From contig NZ_CP187970.1 of NCBI RefSeq assembly GCF_049942825.1, positions 1,550,001 to 1,614,000 on the forward strand: a stretch of 64,000 nucleotides of DNA. The letters run 5' to 3'. Positions 1 through 8,122 of this stretch are shown in pieces. Numbering within the stretch: the first letter of the stretch is position 1; every line of letters starts with the position of its first letter. The translations under genes were made by a program, and so were the position numbers. The notes under the pieces are model-generated. The model ran no database searches, was not told the DNA's origin, and worked only from the letters and a program-made list of their open reading frames with translations. The stretch is from Paenibacillus_G sp049942825. GTDB lineage: Bacteria > Bacillota > Bacilli > Paenibacillales > NBRC-103111.

Positions 1-129
1 CGTGAGAGCGGATGGATTGAAGACGGAGAGCGGGTGGTCGTTCTCAATACGGGAATGGGCATCAAGTACCCGGAGACAGTGCCAGTGGATGCCCCCGTAC
101 TCCAGCCGGGGGATGCGCTGCCTTCATGA
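1..129 (+). CDS. Threonine-synthase-like PLP enzyme, C-terminal end (partial)
   Basis: Frame 1 is open from the window edge to a TGA at 127-129, giving the last 42 residues of a protein. The stretch VVVLNTGMGIKYPET matches the C-terminal strand and turn of threonine synthases and related fold-type II PLP enzymes, where a glycine-rich LNTG-G-K-P segment lies near the cofactor phosphate. The TGA overlaps the ATG of the downstream permease (ATGA), so the two are translationally coupled. Only the tail is visible, so threonine synthase versus a paralogue acting on another amino acid cannot be decided. Its coupling to an amino-acid importer would fit an amino-acid catabolic role (inference). Confidence 0.6.
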   Translation, partial: RESGWIEDGERVVVLNTGMGIKYPETVPVDAPVLQPGDALPS

Positions 130-791
130 CGTTCGATACCGTCTATATGCTGGAGAGGCTGCCTGCCTTCTGGAAGGCCGCCGTCGTAACCTTTCAAGTC
201 GCAGGCGCCGCGATTATTCTGTCCACGGCCGCCGGACTGCTGAATGCGGCCATTCTCTTCTTCCGCATTCCGGTTCTGAGGCTGGCCGTGAGAGTATACG
301 TAGAGGCGGCGAGGAATACGCCGCTGCTCATCCAGCTTTTCTTTCTATATTTTGCGCTGCCCTCCGTCGGCATCCGGCTGTCCGGGTTTGTGACGGCCGT
401 TGCCGCACTGACGTTTCTCGGAGGAGGCTACCTGACCGAGGTAATCCGTTCCGGTGTAGAAGCCGTATCGAGGGGGCAGCTGGAATCGGGTTTGGCTCTC
501 GGGCTGTCCCGCTGGCAGCTGCTGCAGCATGTAGTGCTGCCGCAGGCGATCCGGATTACGCTTCCAGCCCTTTTCAGCAATTTTATTTTTCTGCTGAAAG
601 AAACGACGGTGGCTTCCGCCGTGGCGGTTCCTGAGATTTTGTACACGACAACGAATTTCATCGCTCTTGAATACCGGACCTACGAAATGCTCTTTATGAT
701 GACGGCACTCTATCTGCTGATTTTCCTTCCCTTGTCCTTTCTGCTGGATTGGGTGGAAAGGAGGTTTCGTCATGGACGGCTCGGACTTTGA
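126..791 (+). CDS. Polar amino-acid ABC transporter permease (first subunit)
   Basis: A 221-aa integral membrane protein of the HisM/GlnP permease family, which forms one half of the inner-membrane channel of a type I amino-acid importer. Several hydrophobic helices are evident. The N-terminal part carries the YVEAARNTPLLIQLFF segment typical of the family, and the EAA loop that docks on the ATPase reads as SGLALGLSRWQLLQHVVLPQ, about residues 120-140. The start ATG overlaps the preceding stop codon. The end overlaps the next permease by 20 bp, as in tightly coupled operons. The substrate cannot be read from sequence; the family handles glutamate, glutamine, cystine, arginine and related amino acids. 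Confidence 0.9.
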   Translation: MTFDTVYMLERLPAFWKAAVVTFQVAGAAIILSTAAGLLNAAILFFRIPVLRLAVRVYVEAARNTPLLIQLFFLYFALPSVGIRLSGFVTAVAALTFLGGGYLTEVIRSGVEAVSRGQLESGLALGLSRWQLLQHVVLPQAIRITLPALFSNFIFLLKETTVASAVAVPEILYTTTNFIALEYRTYEMLFMMTALYLLIFLPLSFLLDWVERRFRHGRLGL

Positions 792-1434
792 TCTGCTGCT
801 GCAGTCCCTTCCCCAGATGGGCAGGGGGGCGCTGGCTACCGCGGAGATCGCCTTGGCAAGCATTGCGTGCAGTGCAGCGGGAGGGCTGATATTCGGCGCT
901 CTGAGAACTTCCAGGCTGGGGCCGCTCCGTGTGGTACTGCGGATCTACCTGGAGCTGTTTCGCGCGGTGCCGATCCTCGTATGGCTCTTCTTTTTCTTTT
1001 TCGGGCTGCCGATCTTCTTCGGAATCGATATCCCGAACTTCCAGTGTGCTGTGCTGGTATTGTCCCTGTGGGGCATTACCGAGATGGGGGAGGTGGTCCG
1101 TGGGGCGCTGCAGTCGCTGCCGAAGGGACAGCGTGAGGCTGGCCGGGCCATTGGACTCAGCGAACGGCAGCTGCTGATCCATGTTCTTCTGCCCGCGGCG
1201 GTCCGGCGGATGCTCCCGCCCGGCATCAATGTCTGCACGAGGCTCATCAAGACGACCTCATTAACGGTTCTCATCGGTGTGATGGAGGCCATCAAGGCCG
1301 GCCAGCAGATTATTGAACGTACAGGGGAATCGCTGCTGATTTACGGCTCTTTATTCGTTTTTTATTTTGCCCTGTGCTATCCGCTGTCCGCATTCTCGCG
1401 CCGGTTGGAACGGAGATGGACCTCCTGGAGCTGA
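772..1434 (+). CDS. Polar amino-acid ABC transporter permease (second subunit)
   Basis: A 220-aa membrane permease, homologous to the preceding gene and presumably forming a heterodimeric channel with it. It has the LRIYLELFRAVPILVWLFFF entry segment and an EAA loop (EAGRAIGLSERQLLIHVLLP). The ATG at 772 follows an AAAGGAGG ribosome binding site that lies inside the end of the upstream permease, so the two are co-translated. Two permeases instead of one is the arrangement of the HisQM and GltJK type importers. The following ATPase and solute-binding lipoprotein complete the transporter. Confidence 0.9.
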   Translation: MDGSDFDLLLQSLPQMGRGALATAEIALASIACSAAGGLIFGALRTSRLGPLRVVLRIYLELFRAVPILVWLFFFFFGLPIFFGIDIPNFQCAVLVLSLWGITEMGEVVRGALQSLPKGQREAGRAIGLSERQLLIHVLLPAAVRRMLPPGINVCTRLIKTTSLTVLIGVMEAIKAGQQIIERTGESLLIYGSLFVFYFALCYPLSAFSRRLERRWTSWS

Positions 1435-1480
1435 CCAGGATCAACCGGGTACATAGGTTCAACAGGAAGGAGGGGGGACG

Positions 1481-2233
1481 GTGGAACCGATCCTGGAGCT
1501 GAGGGGGCTGCGCAAATCCTTTGACGGCCACGAAGTCTTACGGGGCGTAGACCTGGAGGTGCGCCAAGGGGAAGTCATCGTGGTTCTGGGTCCAAGCGGC
1601 TGCGGCAAAAGCACACTGCTCCGCTGCCTGAACGGGCTGGAGCCTGCCGACTTCGGGACCTTTCGCTTTCATGGCAGGGAGCTGACCGGCAGGGGAGTCC
1701 CTTGGCGGGAGATCCGCCAGAAGATCGGCATGGTATTTCAGCGGTATGAGCTTTTCCCTCATTTGAATGTTCTGGACAACATCCTGCTCGGCCCGCTCAA
1801 GGTGCAGCGCCGCTCCCGTGAGGAAGCGCAGGCCCAGGCCGAGCGGCTGCTGGAGCGCGTGGGTCTCTCGGCGAAAAAGCACGCTTTCCCCCGACAGCTG
1901 TCGGGAGGGCAGCAGCAGCGCATTGCCATTGTCCGGGCGCTGTGCATGAACCCGGAGGTGATGCTTTTTGACGAAGTCACGGCCGCCTTGGACCCCGAGA
2001 TGGTCAAGGAAGTGCTCGAGGTGATGCTCGGCTTGGCCCGTCAGGGGATGACCATGGTGATCGTGACGCACGAGATGGGATTTGCCCGTGCGGTGGCTGA
2101 CAGAGTGGTCTTCATGGATGCTGGGATCATCGCAGAAGAGGGGGATCCGGCCGTGTTCTTTACGAAGCCGCAGACGGAGAGGGCCCAGCGTTTTTTGGAT
2201 CAATTTTTGACTATCGAATCTTGGAGAGGATGA
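1481..2233 (+). CDS. Polar amino-acid ABC transporter ATP-binding protein
   Basis: A 250-aa cytoplasmic ATPase of the GlnQ/HisP family that powers the two upstream permeases. Walker A is GPSGCGKSTLLR (about residues 36-47), the Q-loop follows in GMVFQRYELFPHLNV, the ABC signature is LSGGQQQR, Walker B is VMLFDEVTAALDPE, and the switch histidine lies in IVTHEMGFA. The start is the GTG at 1481, placed after a strong GGAAGGAGGGGG site. The signature and spacing are intact, so the protein should be active. It ends 7 bp before the solute-binding lipoprotein. Confidence 0.93.
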   Translation: MEPILELRGLRKSFDGHEVLRGVDLEVRQGEVIVVLGPSGCGKSTLLRCLNGLEPADFGTFRFHGRELTGRGVPWREIRQKIGMVFQRYELFPHLNVLDNILLGPLKVQRRSREEAQAQAERLLERVGLSAKKHAFPRQLSGGQQQRIAIVRALCMNPEVMLFDEVTAALDPEMVKEVLEVMLGLARQGMTMVIVTHEMGFARAVADRVVFMDAGIIAEEGDPAVFFTKPQTERAQRFLDQFLTIESWRG

Positions 2234-2240
2234 TCGTGCT

Positions 2241-3140
2241 ATGAGAAAAGGAACCCAGTGGCTGGCCGCGGGCCTGGTGATTGTGATGGGAATGCTGGCG
2301 GGGTGCGGAGGCCAGAGCGGCGGGAGTACTCCGGCCGCGGGCACGAGCCCTGCAGCCCCTGCAGCCTCCAAGGCGGAGGGGGGCGGCTACATACAAAAGA
2401 TCAAAGACCGCGGCAAGCTGGTCGTGGGCGTGTTCACCGACAAGCCGCCGTTCGGGACGGTCGATGAGAAGGGCAACCCGACCGGCTTCGAGAATGAACT
2501 GGCCAAGCGGTTTGCCAAGGACCTGCTCGGCGACGAGTGGAAGATCGAATTCGTCACCGTAGAACCGGCCTCGCGGATCCCGTATCTGCAGAGTGACAAG
2601 GTGGATCTGATCGTGGCCAATATGACGGTGACCGAAGAGCGGAAGCAGGCCGTGGACTTTACCAATCCGAACCTGAAGGTTGCCACACAGGTGCTCGTTA
2701 AGCAGAATGCGGGCATCGGGAGTCTCGCCGACCTCAAGGGCAAGAAAGTCATCGTTACGAAGGGGACCACCGCCGATATTTTCCTGACCAAGAATCGTCC
2801 TGATGTCGAACTGGTGAAGTTCGACAAGAACACGGAATCGCTGCAGGCGCTGAAGGATGGACGGGGCGTGGCTTATGCCCAGGATAATATCATCCTGTTT
2901 TCCTGGGCCAGGAAGAATCCGGGCTTTACAGTTCTGCCGGAGAAGCTGGAGAAGGAGGCGCCTCTTGCACCGGCGGTCAAAAAAGGCAATACGGAGCTGC
3001 GCGACTGGGTCAACCAGGAGCTGGAGAAGCTTGGTCAAGAGAAGTACCTGCTCGAACTGTACAACAAGTATGTAAAAGAGGAGCTCGGACCGGAAACGAA
3101 TCCGAACGATATCATCGTGGAAGGCGGAAAGTGGGAATAG
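2241..3140 (+). CDS. Amino-acid ABC transporter substrate-binding lipoprotein
   Basis: A 299-aa solute-binding protein of family 3 (SBP_bac_3), anchored outside the membrane by lipid. The signal peptide ends in the lipobox LAGC (Cys at about residue 22), followed by a Gly/Ser/Pro/Ala-rich linker. The mature domain begins near KIKDRGKLVVGVFTDKPPFG, and contains the family segments DLIVANMTVTEERKQAVDFT and DLKGKKVIVTKGTTAD. It is the last gene of the importer operon; a terminator hairpin lies about 95 bp downstream. Ligand class is amino acid by family; glutamate/aspartate or glutamine type is possible but not proven. Confidence 0.92.
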   Translation: MRKGTQWLAAGLVIVMGMLAGCGGQSGGSTPAAGTSPAAPAASKAEGGGYIQKIKDRGKLVVGVFTDKPPFGTVDEKGNPTGFENELAKRFAKDLLGDEWKIEFVTVEPASRIPYLQSDKVDLIVANMTVTEERKQAVDFTNPNLKVATQVLVKQNAGIGSLADLKGKKVIVTKGTTADIFLTKNRPDVELVKFDKNTESLQALKDGRGVAYAQDNIILFSWARKNPGFTVLPEKLEKEAPLAPAVKKGNTELRDWVNQELEKLGQEKYLLELYNKYVKEELGPETNPNDIIVEGGKWE

Positions 3141-3235
3141 GGACGTCCGGCGGTGAATTTGACCGTATCGGAGCTCCGTGGATTTCCTTTGCCCTGGAAC
3201 TCTCCTTTCTTCCATCATGCATTTATGCTAGTGCA

Positions 3236-3262
3236 GACGATCTTTTTGGAGATCGTCTTTTT
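3236..3262 (+). terminator. Rho-independent terminator of the amino-acid importer operon
   Basis: An 8-bp perfect stem (GACGATCT / AGATCGTC) with a TTTTGG loop is followed directly by a five-T run. It lies 95 bp after the solute-binding protein gene. Confidence 0.85.
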
Positions 3263-3448
3263 GTCTTTTCGCAGCTTCCAGGAAAGCAAGAGGCCGCGTC
3301 TTTTGCAAATGCTTCAAGCATCTATGAATATATTTGTATTTTTTTACTGATTTTTGCACCTTTCTGGCGCGATGAATCGTCTGACATGATGAGTGTGTGA
3401 TAGGACATACAACGTGAAGGGCGCAAAAATGGTACAGGAGCGTGGAGC

Positions 3449-4597
3449 ATGGGTGGAGCGACGATTGCGGACAAAGTATTCGGACTCGATGAGTCCTTAT
3501 TGGAACGTACTGTAAACCGGCTGACCGGGGAATGCGGGGGAATCATCGGTTCCTGGACTTGCCAACCTCTAGGCGCCATGGAGGGGAATTTTGTGACCGA
3601 CGGCGTCCTCCGGGTGGAGGGATGGTCTGAAGCGGCCGACGGGCCTATTCCCTGGTCCGTTGTTGTGAAAATGATCCGTTCCGACCGGACACGGGACGAC
3701 TCTGCTCATTATCATTATTGGCGGAGAGAAGCGCTGGTCTACGGCTCCGGCCTTCTGAATTCCCTGCCGGGTGGTCTCAGTACCCCCCTCTGCTACGGTG
3801 TAGAGGAGAAGGACGACGGTTCGGTTTGGCTCTGGCTGGAGGACATCCCTGAAGATGGCATGCCTTGGGGTGAGGCTGAGTTTGCTTTTGCCGCGCGACA
3901 GCTCGGCCGATTCCAAGGGGCCTACCTGACGGGGACGCCTCTTCCGGACCATTGGTGGCTGAACCGGGCTTGGCTGCGGTCCTGGGTCCAGCAGTGCCGC
4001 GTACATAGGCCCTCTACGAAGCCCGAAGCTGTGATACACGCCTGGAGAAACCACGGGATAGAACAAATACTGGAGAAGTATGAGGAATTTTCACAGGTAA
4101 TCGATCGTTGGGTGGATAGACTGGAACAGCTTCCCCGCACCTTGGCCCACCAAGACTATTATAAAAATAATCTCATCCTGCTCCGCAGTCCGTCGGATCA
4201 GTCGCCTCTTGGATTGACGGCATTGGATTGGCAGTTTGCCAGCTTGTCGGGTGTCGGGGAGGATCTGGGCCGCTTTTTTGGGCTTTCAATGACCAAGGGT
4301 CAGATTCCGGCATCCAGCTTTGCAAGATATCGTGAGCTCTTTATCGAGTGGTATCTGGACGGCCTTCGGGATGCCGGATGGAGAGGAGACGAACGGCTTC
4401 CCCGTATGGGTTTCCTGGCTTCCTGTGCCATCCGCTCCGTATGGGAGGTGCCCAAGCTTTTACATCAGGGTTCCTTGCAGGAGAACAGGCAGGGTGCTGA
4501 GCAGCGTCAGGAAGAATCGATCGACAGGCTGGTCCGGGTCACGGCACAGCAGATGGACATGGCTGAAGAGCTGAGAGGGCTAAGCGGGTTATTGTAA
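3449..4597 (+). CDS. APH-fold phosphotransferase family protein
   Basis: A 382-aa cytoplasmic protein with the aminoglycoside-phosphotransferase/choline-kinase fold. A nucleotide-binding lysine lies in SVVVKMIRS near residue 72. The catalytic loop reads LAHQDYYKNNLIL (about residues 230-243), fitting the family H-x-D-x(4)-N pattern, and the metal-binding segment is ALDWQFASLSGVGEDLGR. Such proteins phosphorylate small hydroxylated metabolites or drugs; the substrate here is unknown and no resistance role is implied. The start ATG at 3449 follows AGGAGCGTGGAGC. It is a monocistronic gene between a terminator and the MTHFR-like gene. Confidence 0.75.
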   Translation: MGGATIADKVFGLDESLLERTVNRLTGECGGIIGSWTCQPLGAMEGNFVTDGVLRVEGWSEAADGPIPWSVVVKMIRSDRTRDDSAHYHYWRREALVYGSGLLNSLPGGLSTPLCYGVEEKDDGSVWLWLEDIPEDGMPWGEAEFAFAARQLGRFQGAYLTGTPLPDHWWLNRAWLRSWVQQCRVHRPSTKPEAVIHAWRNHGIEQILEKYEEFSQVIDRWVDRLEQLPRTLAHQDYYKNNLILLRSPSDQSPLGLTALDWQFASLSGVGEDLGRFFGLSMTKGQIPASSFARYRELFIEWYLDGLRDAGWRGDERLPRMGFLASCAIRSVWEVPKLLHQGSLQENRQGAEQRQEESIDRLVRVTAQQMDMAEELRGLSGLL

Positions 4598-4700
4598 GCG
4601 TCTTTCTTTGTGTCTTCTATTGACTAATTATCCCCCCCTGTTTAGTATGAAAAATACCAATGAACAGCAACGATGTGTCGACGGAAGCGGAGGTCAGCAG

Positions 4701-5642
4701 ATGCTCAAAGAGAAGATACGAGGAAGAAAGCCGGGAATCATCACCTACGGCATTACACCGCCCAAACAAAATCACCCGCCCGAGAAGGTGGCGGAGATCG
4801 CCAGGAAACAGATTGATCGCATTGCCGGCATCGGGATCGACGGCTTGATCATATATGATATCCAGGACGAGGCGGACCGGATCGACCAGGAAAGGCCTTT
4901 CCCTTACCTGAGCACCGTGGACCCGACTACCTACAGCAAGGAGTACTTGGGACCTCTGAACGTCCCTCATATCATTTATCGAAGTGTAGGCAAATATTCG
5001 GAGAGTGAGCTTTCGAAGTGGATCAGCTCGGACACAGGACAAGACCGGTACTCTGTCTATGTCGGCGCATCCTCGAGCAAGCAGGAAGTCAGGCTTGGCC
5101 TGCCGCAGGCCTATGAACTCAGCCGCAGTTTGAATGATAAACTACATTTCGGCGGTGTTGTCATCCCCGAGAGGCATCTGACTAGGAAAGACGAGCATCT
5201 TCGCATGGTGGACAAGATGAGAAGCGGCTGCCAGTTTTTCGTTTCCCAAGCGACCTATGATGTGGAAGCCTCTAAGAATGTGCTCTCCGAATACTACTAT
5301 TACTGTCAGGATCAGGGGCTGGAGATGGTTCCGATACTGTTTAACCTTACCCCCTGCGGTTCGCTGAAAACGCTCGAATTCATGAAATGGCTTGGCATCA
5401 GCGTGCCCAAGTGGTTAGAGAACGATCTCATGCATTCCAACGACATACTGGACAAGTCCGTCCGGCTGACCCTGAAGATCATGGAGGAGCTTATGGACTT
5501 CGGCATGGAAAAAGGAATCCCCATCGGATGCAGCGTCGAAAGCGTATCTACCCGCAAGGTGGAGATTGACGCATCCGTCCAGCTTTTGAAAGATGTGAAG
5601 CGGAGCATGGAGAGCCGTCTCCTGCTGCCGCAAAGCCTGTAG
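4701..5642 (+). CDS. Methylenetetrahydrofolate reductase-like protein
   Basis: A 313-aa protein resembling the TIM-barrel flavoprotein family of methylenetetrahydrofolate reductases. Family-like segments are ITYGITPPK at the N-terminus (strand 1), IDGLIIYDIQDEADR (strand 2), GGVVIPERH and CQFFVSQATYDVE, the last resembling the F-I-T-Q segment of MTHFR. The open frame extends up to 4608, but the ATG at 4701 is preferred because GCGGAGGTCAGCAG precedes it at proper spacing and the conserved barrel starts there. It stands alone, not next to metH or metE, so a role outside one-carbon metabolism is possible. A hairpin terminator follows. Confidence 0.65.
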   Translation: MLKEKIRGRKPGIITYGITPPKQNHPPEKVAEIARKQIDRIAGIGIDGLIIYDIQDEADRIDQERPFPYLSTVDPTTYSKEYLGPLNVPHIIYRSVGKYSESELSKWISSDTGQDRYSVYVGASSSKQEVRLGLPQAYELSRSLNDKLHFGGVVIPERHLTRKDEHLRMVDKMRSGCQFFVSQATYDVEASKNVLSEYYYYCQDQGLEMVPILFNLTPCGSLKTLEFMKWLGISVPKWLENDLMHSNDILDKSVRLTLKIMEELMDFGMEKGIPIGCSVESVSTRKVEIDASVQLLKDVKRSMESRLLLPQSL

Positions 5643-5660
5643 ATACCCTCCATTACAAAA

Positions 5661-5701
5661 GCACCTGCAAATGTGGACTTCCATGTTTCAGGTGTTTTTT
5701 T
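5661..5701 (+). terminator. Terminator after the MTHFR-like gene
   Basis: The arms GCACCTGCAAATGTGGA and TCCATGTTTCAGGTG pair with few mismatches around a short loop and are followed by seven T residues. Confidence 0.8.
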
Positions 5702-5852
5702 GCAGTACATTTCGAGCCGCAATCCGAGCTTTTCTCAGGTCGCCTCAATTTAGATCCATATGTATCGTGACCGGCTGTTCCCGGTTTTTGCTGCTGTCTC
5801 CTGTAGAAACTGCCTGCCTGCGGGCTATCCGTCTTATTGACTTTCAGTGAAT

Positions 5853-5882
5853 TTGACGCGGCGGAATCCCGTGCGCTATAGT
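5853..5882 (+). promoter_or_regulatory. Sigma-A-type promoter of the metallophosphoesterase gene
   Basis: TTGACG (5853-5858) and TATAGT (5877-5882) are separated by 18 bp, close to the vegetative consensus. Transcription would start near 5889, downstream of the first in-frame start codon at 5847, which supports the ATG at 5931 as the real start. Confidence 0.6.
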
Positions 5883-5930
5883 AAATCTCGAGTAATTGGT
5901 TGTAAGATTCAACTACTTTGGAGGCCTGAG

Positions 5931-7076
5931 ATGAGATCGCGAATGATTCCCATGCTGGCGCTGTTTATGTTGATCTTTACAGCGCTCAACTACTATATAG
6001 GCTACCACTTGTGGATGTATCTTTCTTATATGCTGGATTTCGATAATTCGGCGGTCTATTGGATTCTCTTTTGGATCGTTGCCTTTTCTTATGTGATCGG
6101 CCGCGCAGGGGTTCGGGTCGTAGGAAGGTCTGTGGGACGAATGTTAAGGCAGGTCGGGTCAATCTGGTTCGGCGTAATCGAATATTCGGTGCTGCTGCTT
6201 CCTTTGGCTGATATGGTGTCGGTGATTCTGCGAGCAGGAGGCATGCCGACAGAGGATGTTCTCGAGCTGCTTGGCAGCTTGGTCTTTGTGGTCCTGGCCG
6301 CCCTCATGATCAGAGGATCGTATAACGCTTGGAATCCGATTATTCGCAGGTATGACATTCACATCCCGAAGAGCGGCGGCGGGAGGGAGAGCCTGCACGT
6401 GGCCGTTGCCTCAGATATCCACTTAGGTACCATTGTCGGGAATCGTCACCTTGGGCGCCTGCAAAAAGTGATGGAGGAGCTGAAGCCGGAGCTGATCCTG
6501 CTTCCGGGCGATATTATTGATGACGATATCGAGCCTTTCGTCAGGGAGAACATGTCCCTGGGTCTCGCGAAACTGAAAGCGCCGCTTGGCGTCTATGCCG
6601 TACTTGGTAACCATGATTATTACGGCGGCCACGTGCCTCAGCTTGTTAAAGAGCTTGCCGCAATCAACATTCGGGTCCTGCAAGACGAGCATGTACTTAT
6701 TGAAGAAGGCTTTTACTTGGTTGGACGCAAGGACCGCACAGCGGAGTCGATGGAACCCGGCGGAAGGATGGCTGTTGAGGCTTTGACTTCTGCTATTGAT
6801 AAAAACAAGCCGGTTATCCTAATGGATCACCAGCCTCATCAACTGGATAAAGCGGCTGCGGCAGGCGTCGATCTCATGCTCTCCGGTCATACGCATAGGG
6901 GGCAGATGGCTCCGAACCATCTGATTACCCGGCGTGTCTTCGAACTGGATTGGGGATATCTGCTTAAAGACCGCATGCACGCTATCGTTTCGTCGGGCTT
7001 CGGCACTTGGGGGCCGCCGATCCGCCTGGGCAGCCGCTCGGAGGTTATTGACATCCGGATTACCTTTGGAGTTTGA
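5931..7076 (+). CDS. Membrane-anchored calcineurin-like metallophosphoesterase
   Basis: A 381-aa protein with an N-terminal membrane region of about four helices (LALFMLIFTALNYYIGYHLW onward) followed by a C-terminal metallophosphoesterase domain. The dinuclear-metal motifs are all present: ASDIHLG, LPGDIIDDD, LGNHDYYGG and GHTHRGQMAP. The layout matches the YkuE/YaeI-like family, in which members act on phosphate esters at the membrane; the substrate is not evident. The ATG at 5931 is chosen over the longer frame because it follows TTGGAGGCCTGAG and lies downstream of a good promoter. It is followed by a terminator shared with the convergent lipoprotein gene. Confidence 0.88.
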   Translation: MRSRMIPMLALFMLIFTALNYYIGYHLWMYLSYMLDFDNSAVYWILFWIVAFSYVIGRAGVRVVGRSVGRMLRQVGSIWFGVIEYSVLLLPLADMVSVILRAGGMPTEDVLELLGSLVFVVLAALMIRGSYNAWNPIIRRYDIHIPKSGGGRESLHVAVASDIHLGTIVGNRHLGRLQKVMEELKPELILLPGDIIDDDIEPFVRENMSLGLAKLKAPLGVYAVLGNHDYYGGHVPQLVKELAAINIRVLQDEHVLIEEGFYLVGRKDRTAESMEPGGRMAVEALTSAIDKNKPVILMDHQPHQLDKAAAAGVDLMLSGHTHRGQMAPNHLITRRVFELDWGYLLKDRMHAIVSSGFGTWGPPIRLGSRSEVIDIRITFGV

Positions 7077-7103
7077 TATGTCTTTTGAGTATACATTGAT
7101 GGG

Positions 7104-7125
7104 GAGCGGCTGAGGCCGCTCTTTT
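7104..7125 (+). terminator. Terminator after the metallophosphoesterase gene
   Basis: A 7-bp stem (GAGCGGC / GCCGCTC) with a TGAG loop is followed by TTTT. It lies between convergent genes. Confidence 0.7.
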
Positions 7126-7137
7126 GTATTTCTTGAC

Positions 7138-7542
7138 TCATTTGTCTGCCTTCGGGGTTTGGGAAGTCGAGCCGTTTTTGGTAACGGGCTGAGCAGGCTT
7201 GCTTTTTGCATTTTTCTTTTCTTGTTCTTTCTTCTCCTTTTCCCTGCTAAGATCTCTTGGATGATTGAGGTACAAGATATTGCGGTAATCCTGTGTGATC
7301 TCAAGAGTAGTAGCAGTTTTGGTAGGGTCCATTACGAGATAAAGGTCAGCAAAAGCGATATCGTATTCGCCGTGGTCTTTCAATGTCAGTTCGTAATCAT
7401 CATCGGGGATTTCATATTCGGCCGAAGTGACGGCATAGGTGCCTGGCTTCAGGTCAAGTGACCCGGGATTCGTTTTGGACCCGCAAGCTGTCAGGGATAC
7501 GGAAGTAATCAGCAGGATAAGCAGGGTTGAAGAAGGTTTCAT
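7138..7542 (-). CDS. Small putative lipoprotein with Lys/Glu-rich tail
   Basis: A 134-aa secreted lipoprotein of unknown function. The signal peptide ends in the lipobox LTAC, followed by a compact beta-rich domain (LDLKPGTYAVTSAEYEIP...) and a highly charged tail (SREKEKKEQEKKNAKSKP). Two nearby ATGs exist; the one at 7542 is preferred because an AAGGAG site lies 9 nt upstream, whereas spacing to the ATG at 7548 is only 3 nt. The domain resembles small extracytoplasmic proteins common in Paenibacillus, but I do not recognise a named family. It is monocistronic and convergent with the phosphoesterase gene. Confidence 0.7.
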   Translation of the reverse strand: MKPSSTLLILLITSVSLTACGSKTNPGSLDLKPGTYAVTSAEYEIPDDDYELTLKDHGEYDIAFADLYLVMDPTKTATTLEITQDYRNILYLNHPRDLSREKEKKEQEKKNAKSKPAQPVTKNGSTSQTPKADK

Positions 7543-7796
7543 TTTCATTTTCTCCTTATGAGTGGAAGGGCACGGGAAATGCAAAAAAAGCACACTGGTC
7601 ACCAAAAGAGTGACAGCGTGCTTCGCTAAAAAAGGCCGTTCCATATTGAATTTTGTAGTATAACTATAGCAGGTCAAAGAAATACTGTCTACAAAAATAT
7701 GGAAATACACTGCGCTATTCTGCCATTTCCGTATTCCCCCGACAGGTGTGCTATAATGCGCAGTATACAGACATTGAACCAGAGAGGTGCAGATCA

Positions 7797-8075
7797 ATGC
7801 CAATCCGTATAATAGAAGCAGCGATGACACACAGTAAGGACGATGGATACAGAGGGTATGTGCAGTTCCATTACGGGGAACACAAGCAGCCGTACGAGCT
7901 TGCCCTGTTCAGTAAGCGGGGGATTGATTGGGATTACAGTCTTATTTTCGCTAAGGAGTCTGGTCCGGAAGAAGAAATCCTGATCATTGAAGACAAGCTG
8001 GAGAAAGACGATGATTTTTTCGACGAATTGGTTGATGCAGCTTATGAACAACTCGAAGAAGAGCCGGCTGAGTGA
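7797..8075 (+). CDS. Small conserved hypothetical acidic protein
   Basis: A 92-aa acidic cytoplasmic protein (MPIRIIEAAMTHSK...) with no signal peptide or membrane segment. The C-terminus is rich in Asp and Glu (DDDFFDELVDAAYEQLEEEP). The ATG at 7797 follows AGAGAGGTGCAGATCA. I do not recognise a family with a known function. The gene is terminated by the hairpin that serves as the landing site of the adjacent group II intron. Confidence 0.6.
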   Translation: MPIRIIEAAMTHSKDDGYRGYVQFHYGEHKQPYELALFSKRGIDWDYSLIFAKESGPEEEILIIEDKLEKDDDFFDELVDAAYEQLEEEPAE

Positions 8076-8085
8076 TAGCTTATAG

Positions 8086-8118
8086 GGGGATGAAGCTGGT
8101 CAGCTGCATCTCCTTTTT
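8086..8118 (+). terminator. Terminator hairpin used as group IIC intron target
   Basis: The arms GGGGATGAAGCTG and CAGCTGCATCTCC pair over 13 positions with two mismatches and are followed by five T residues. The intron begins a few bases after the T-run, the known target preference of group IIC introns. Confidence 0.75.
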
Positions 8119-8122
8119 ACTT

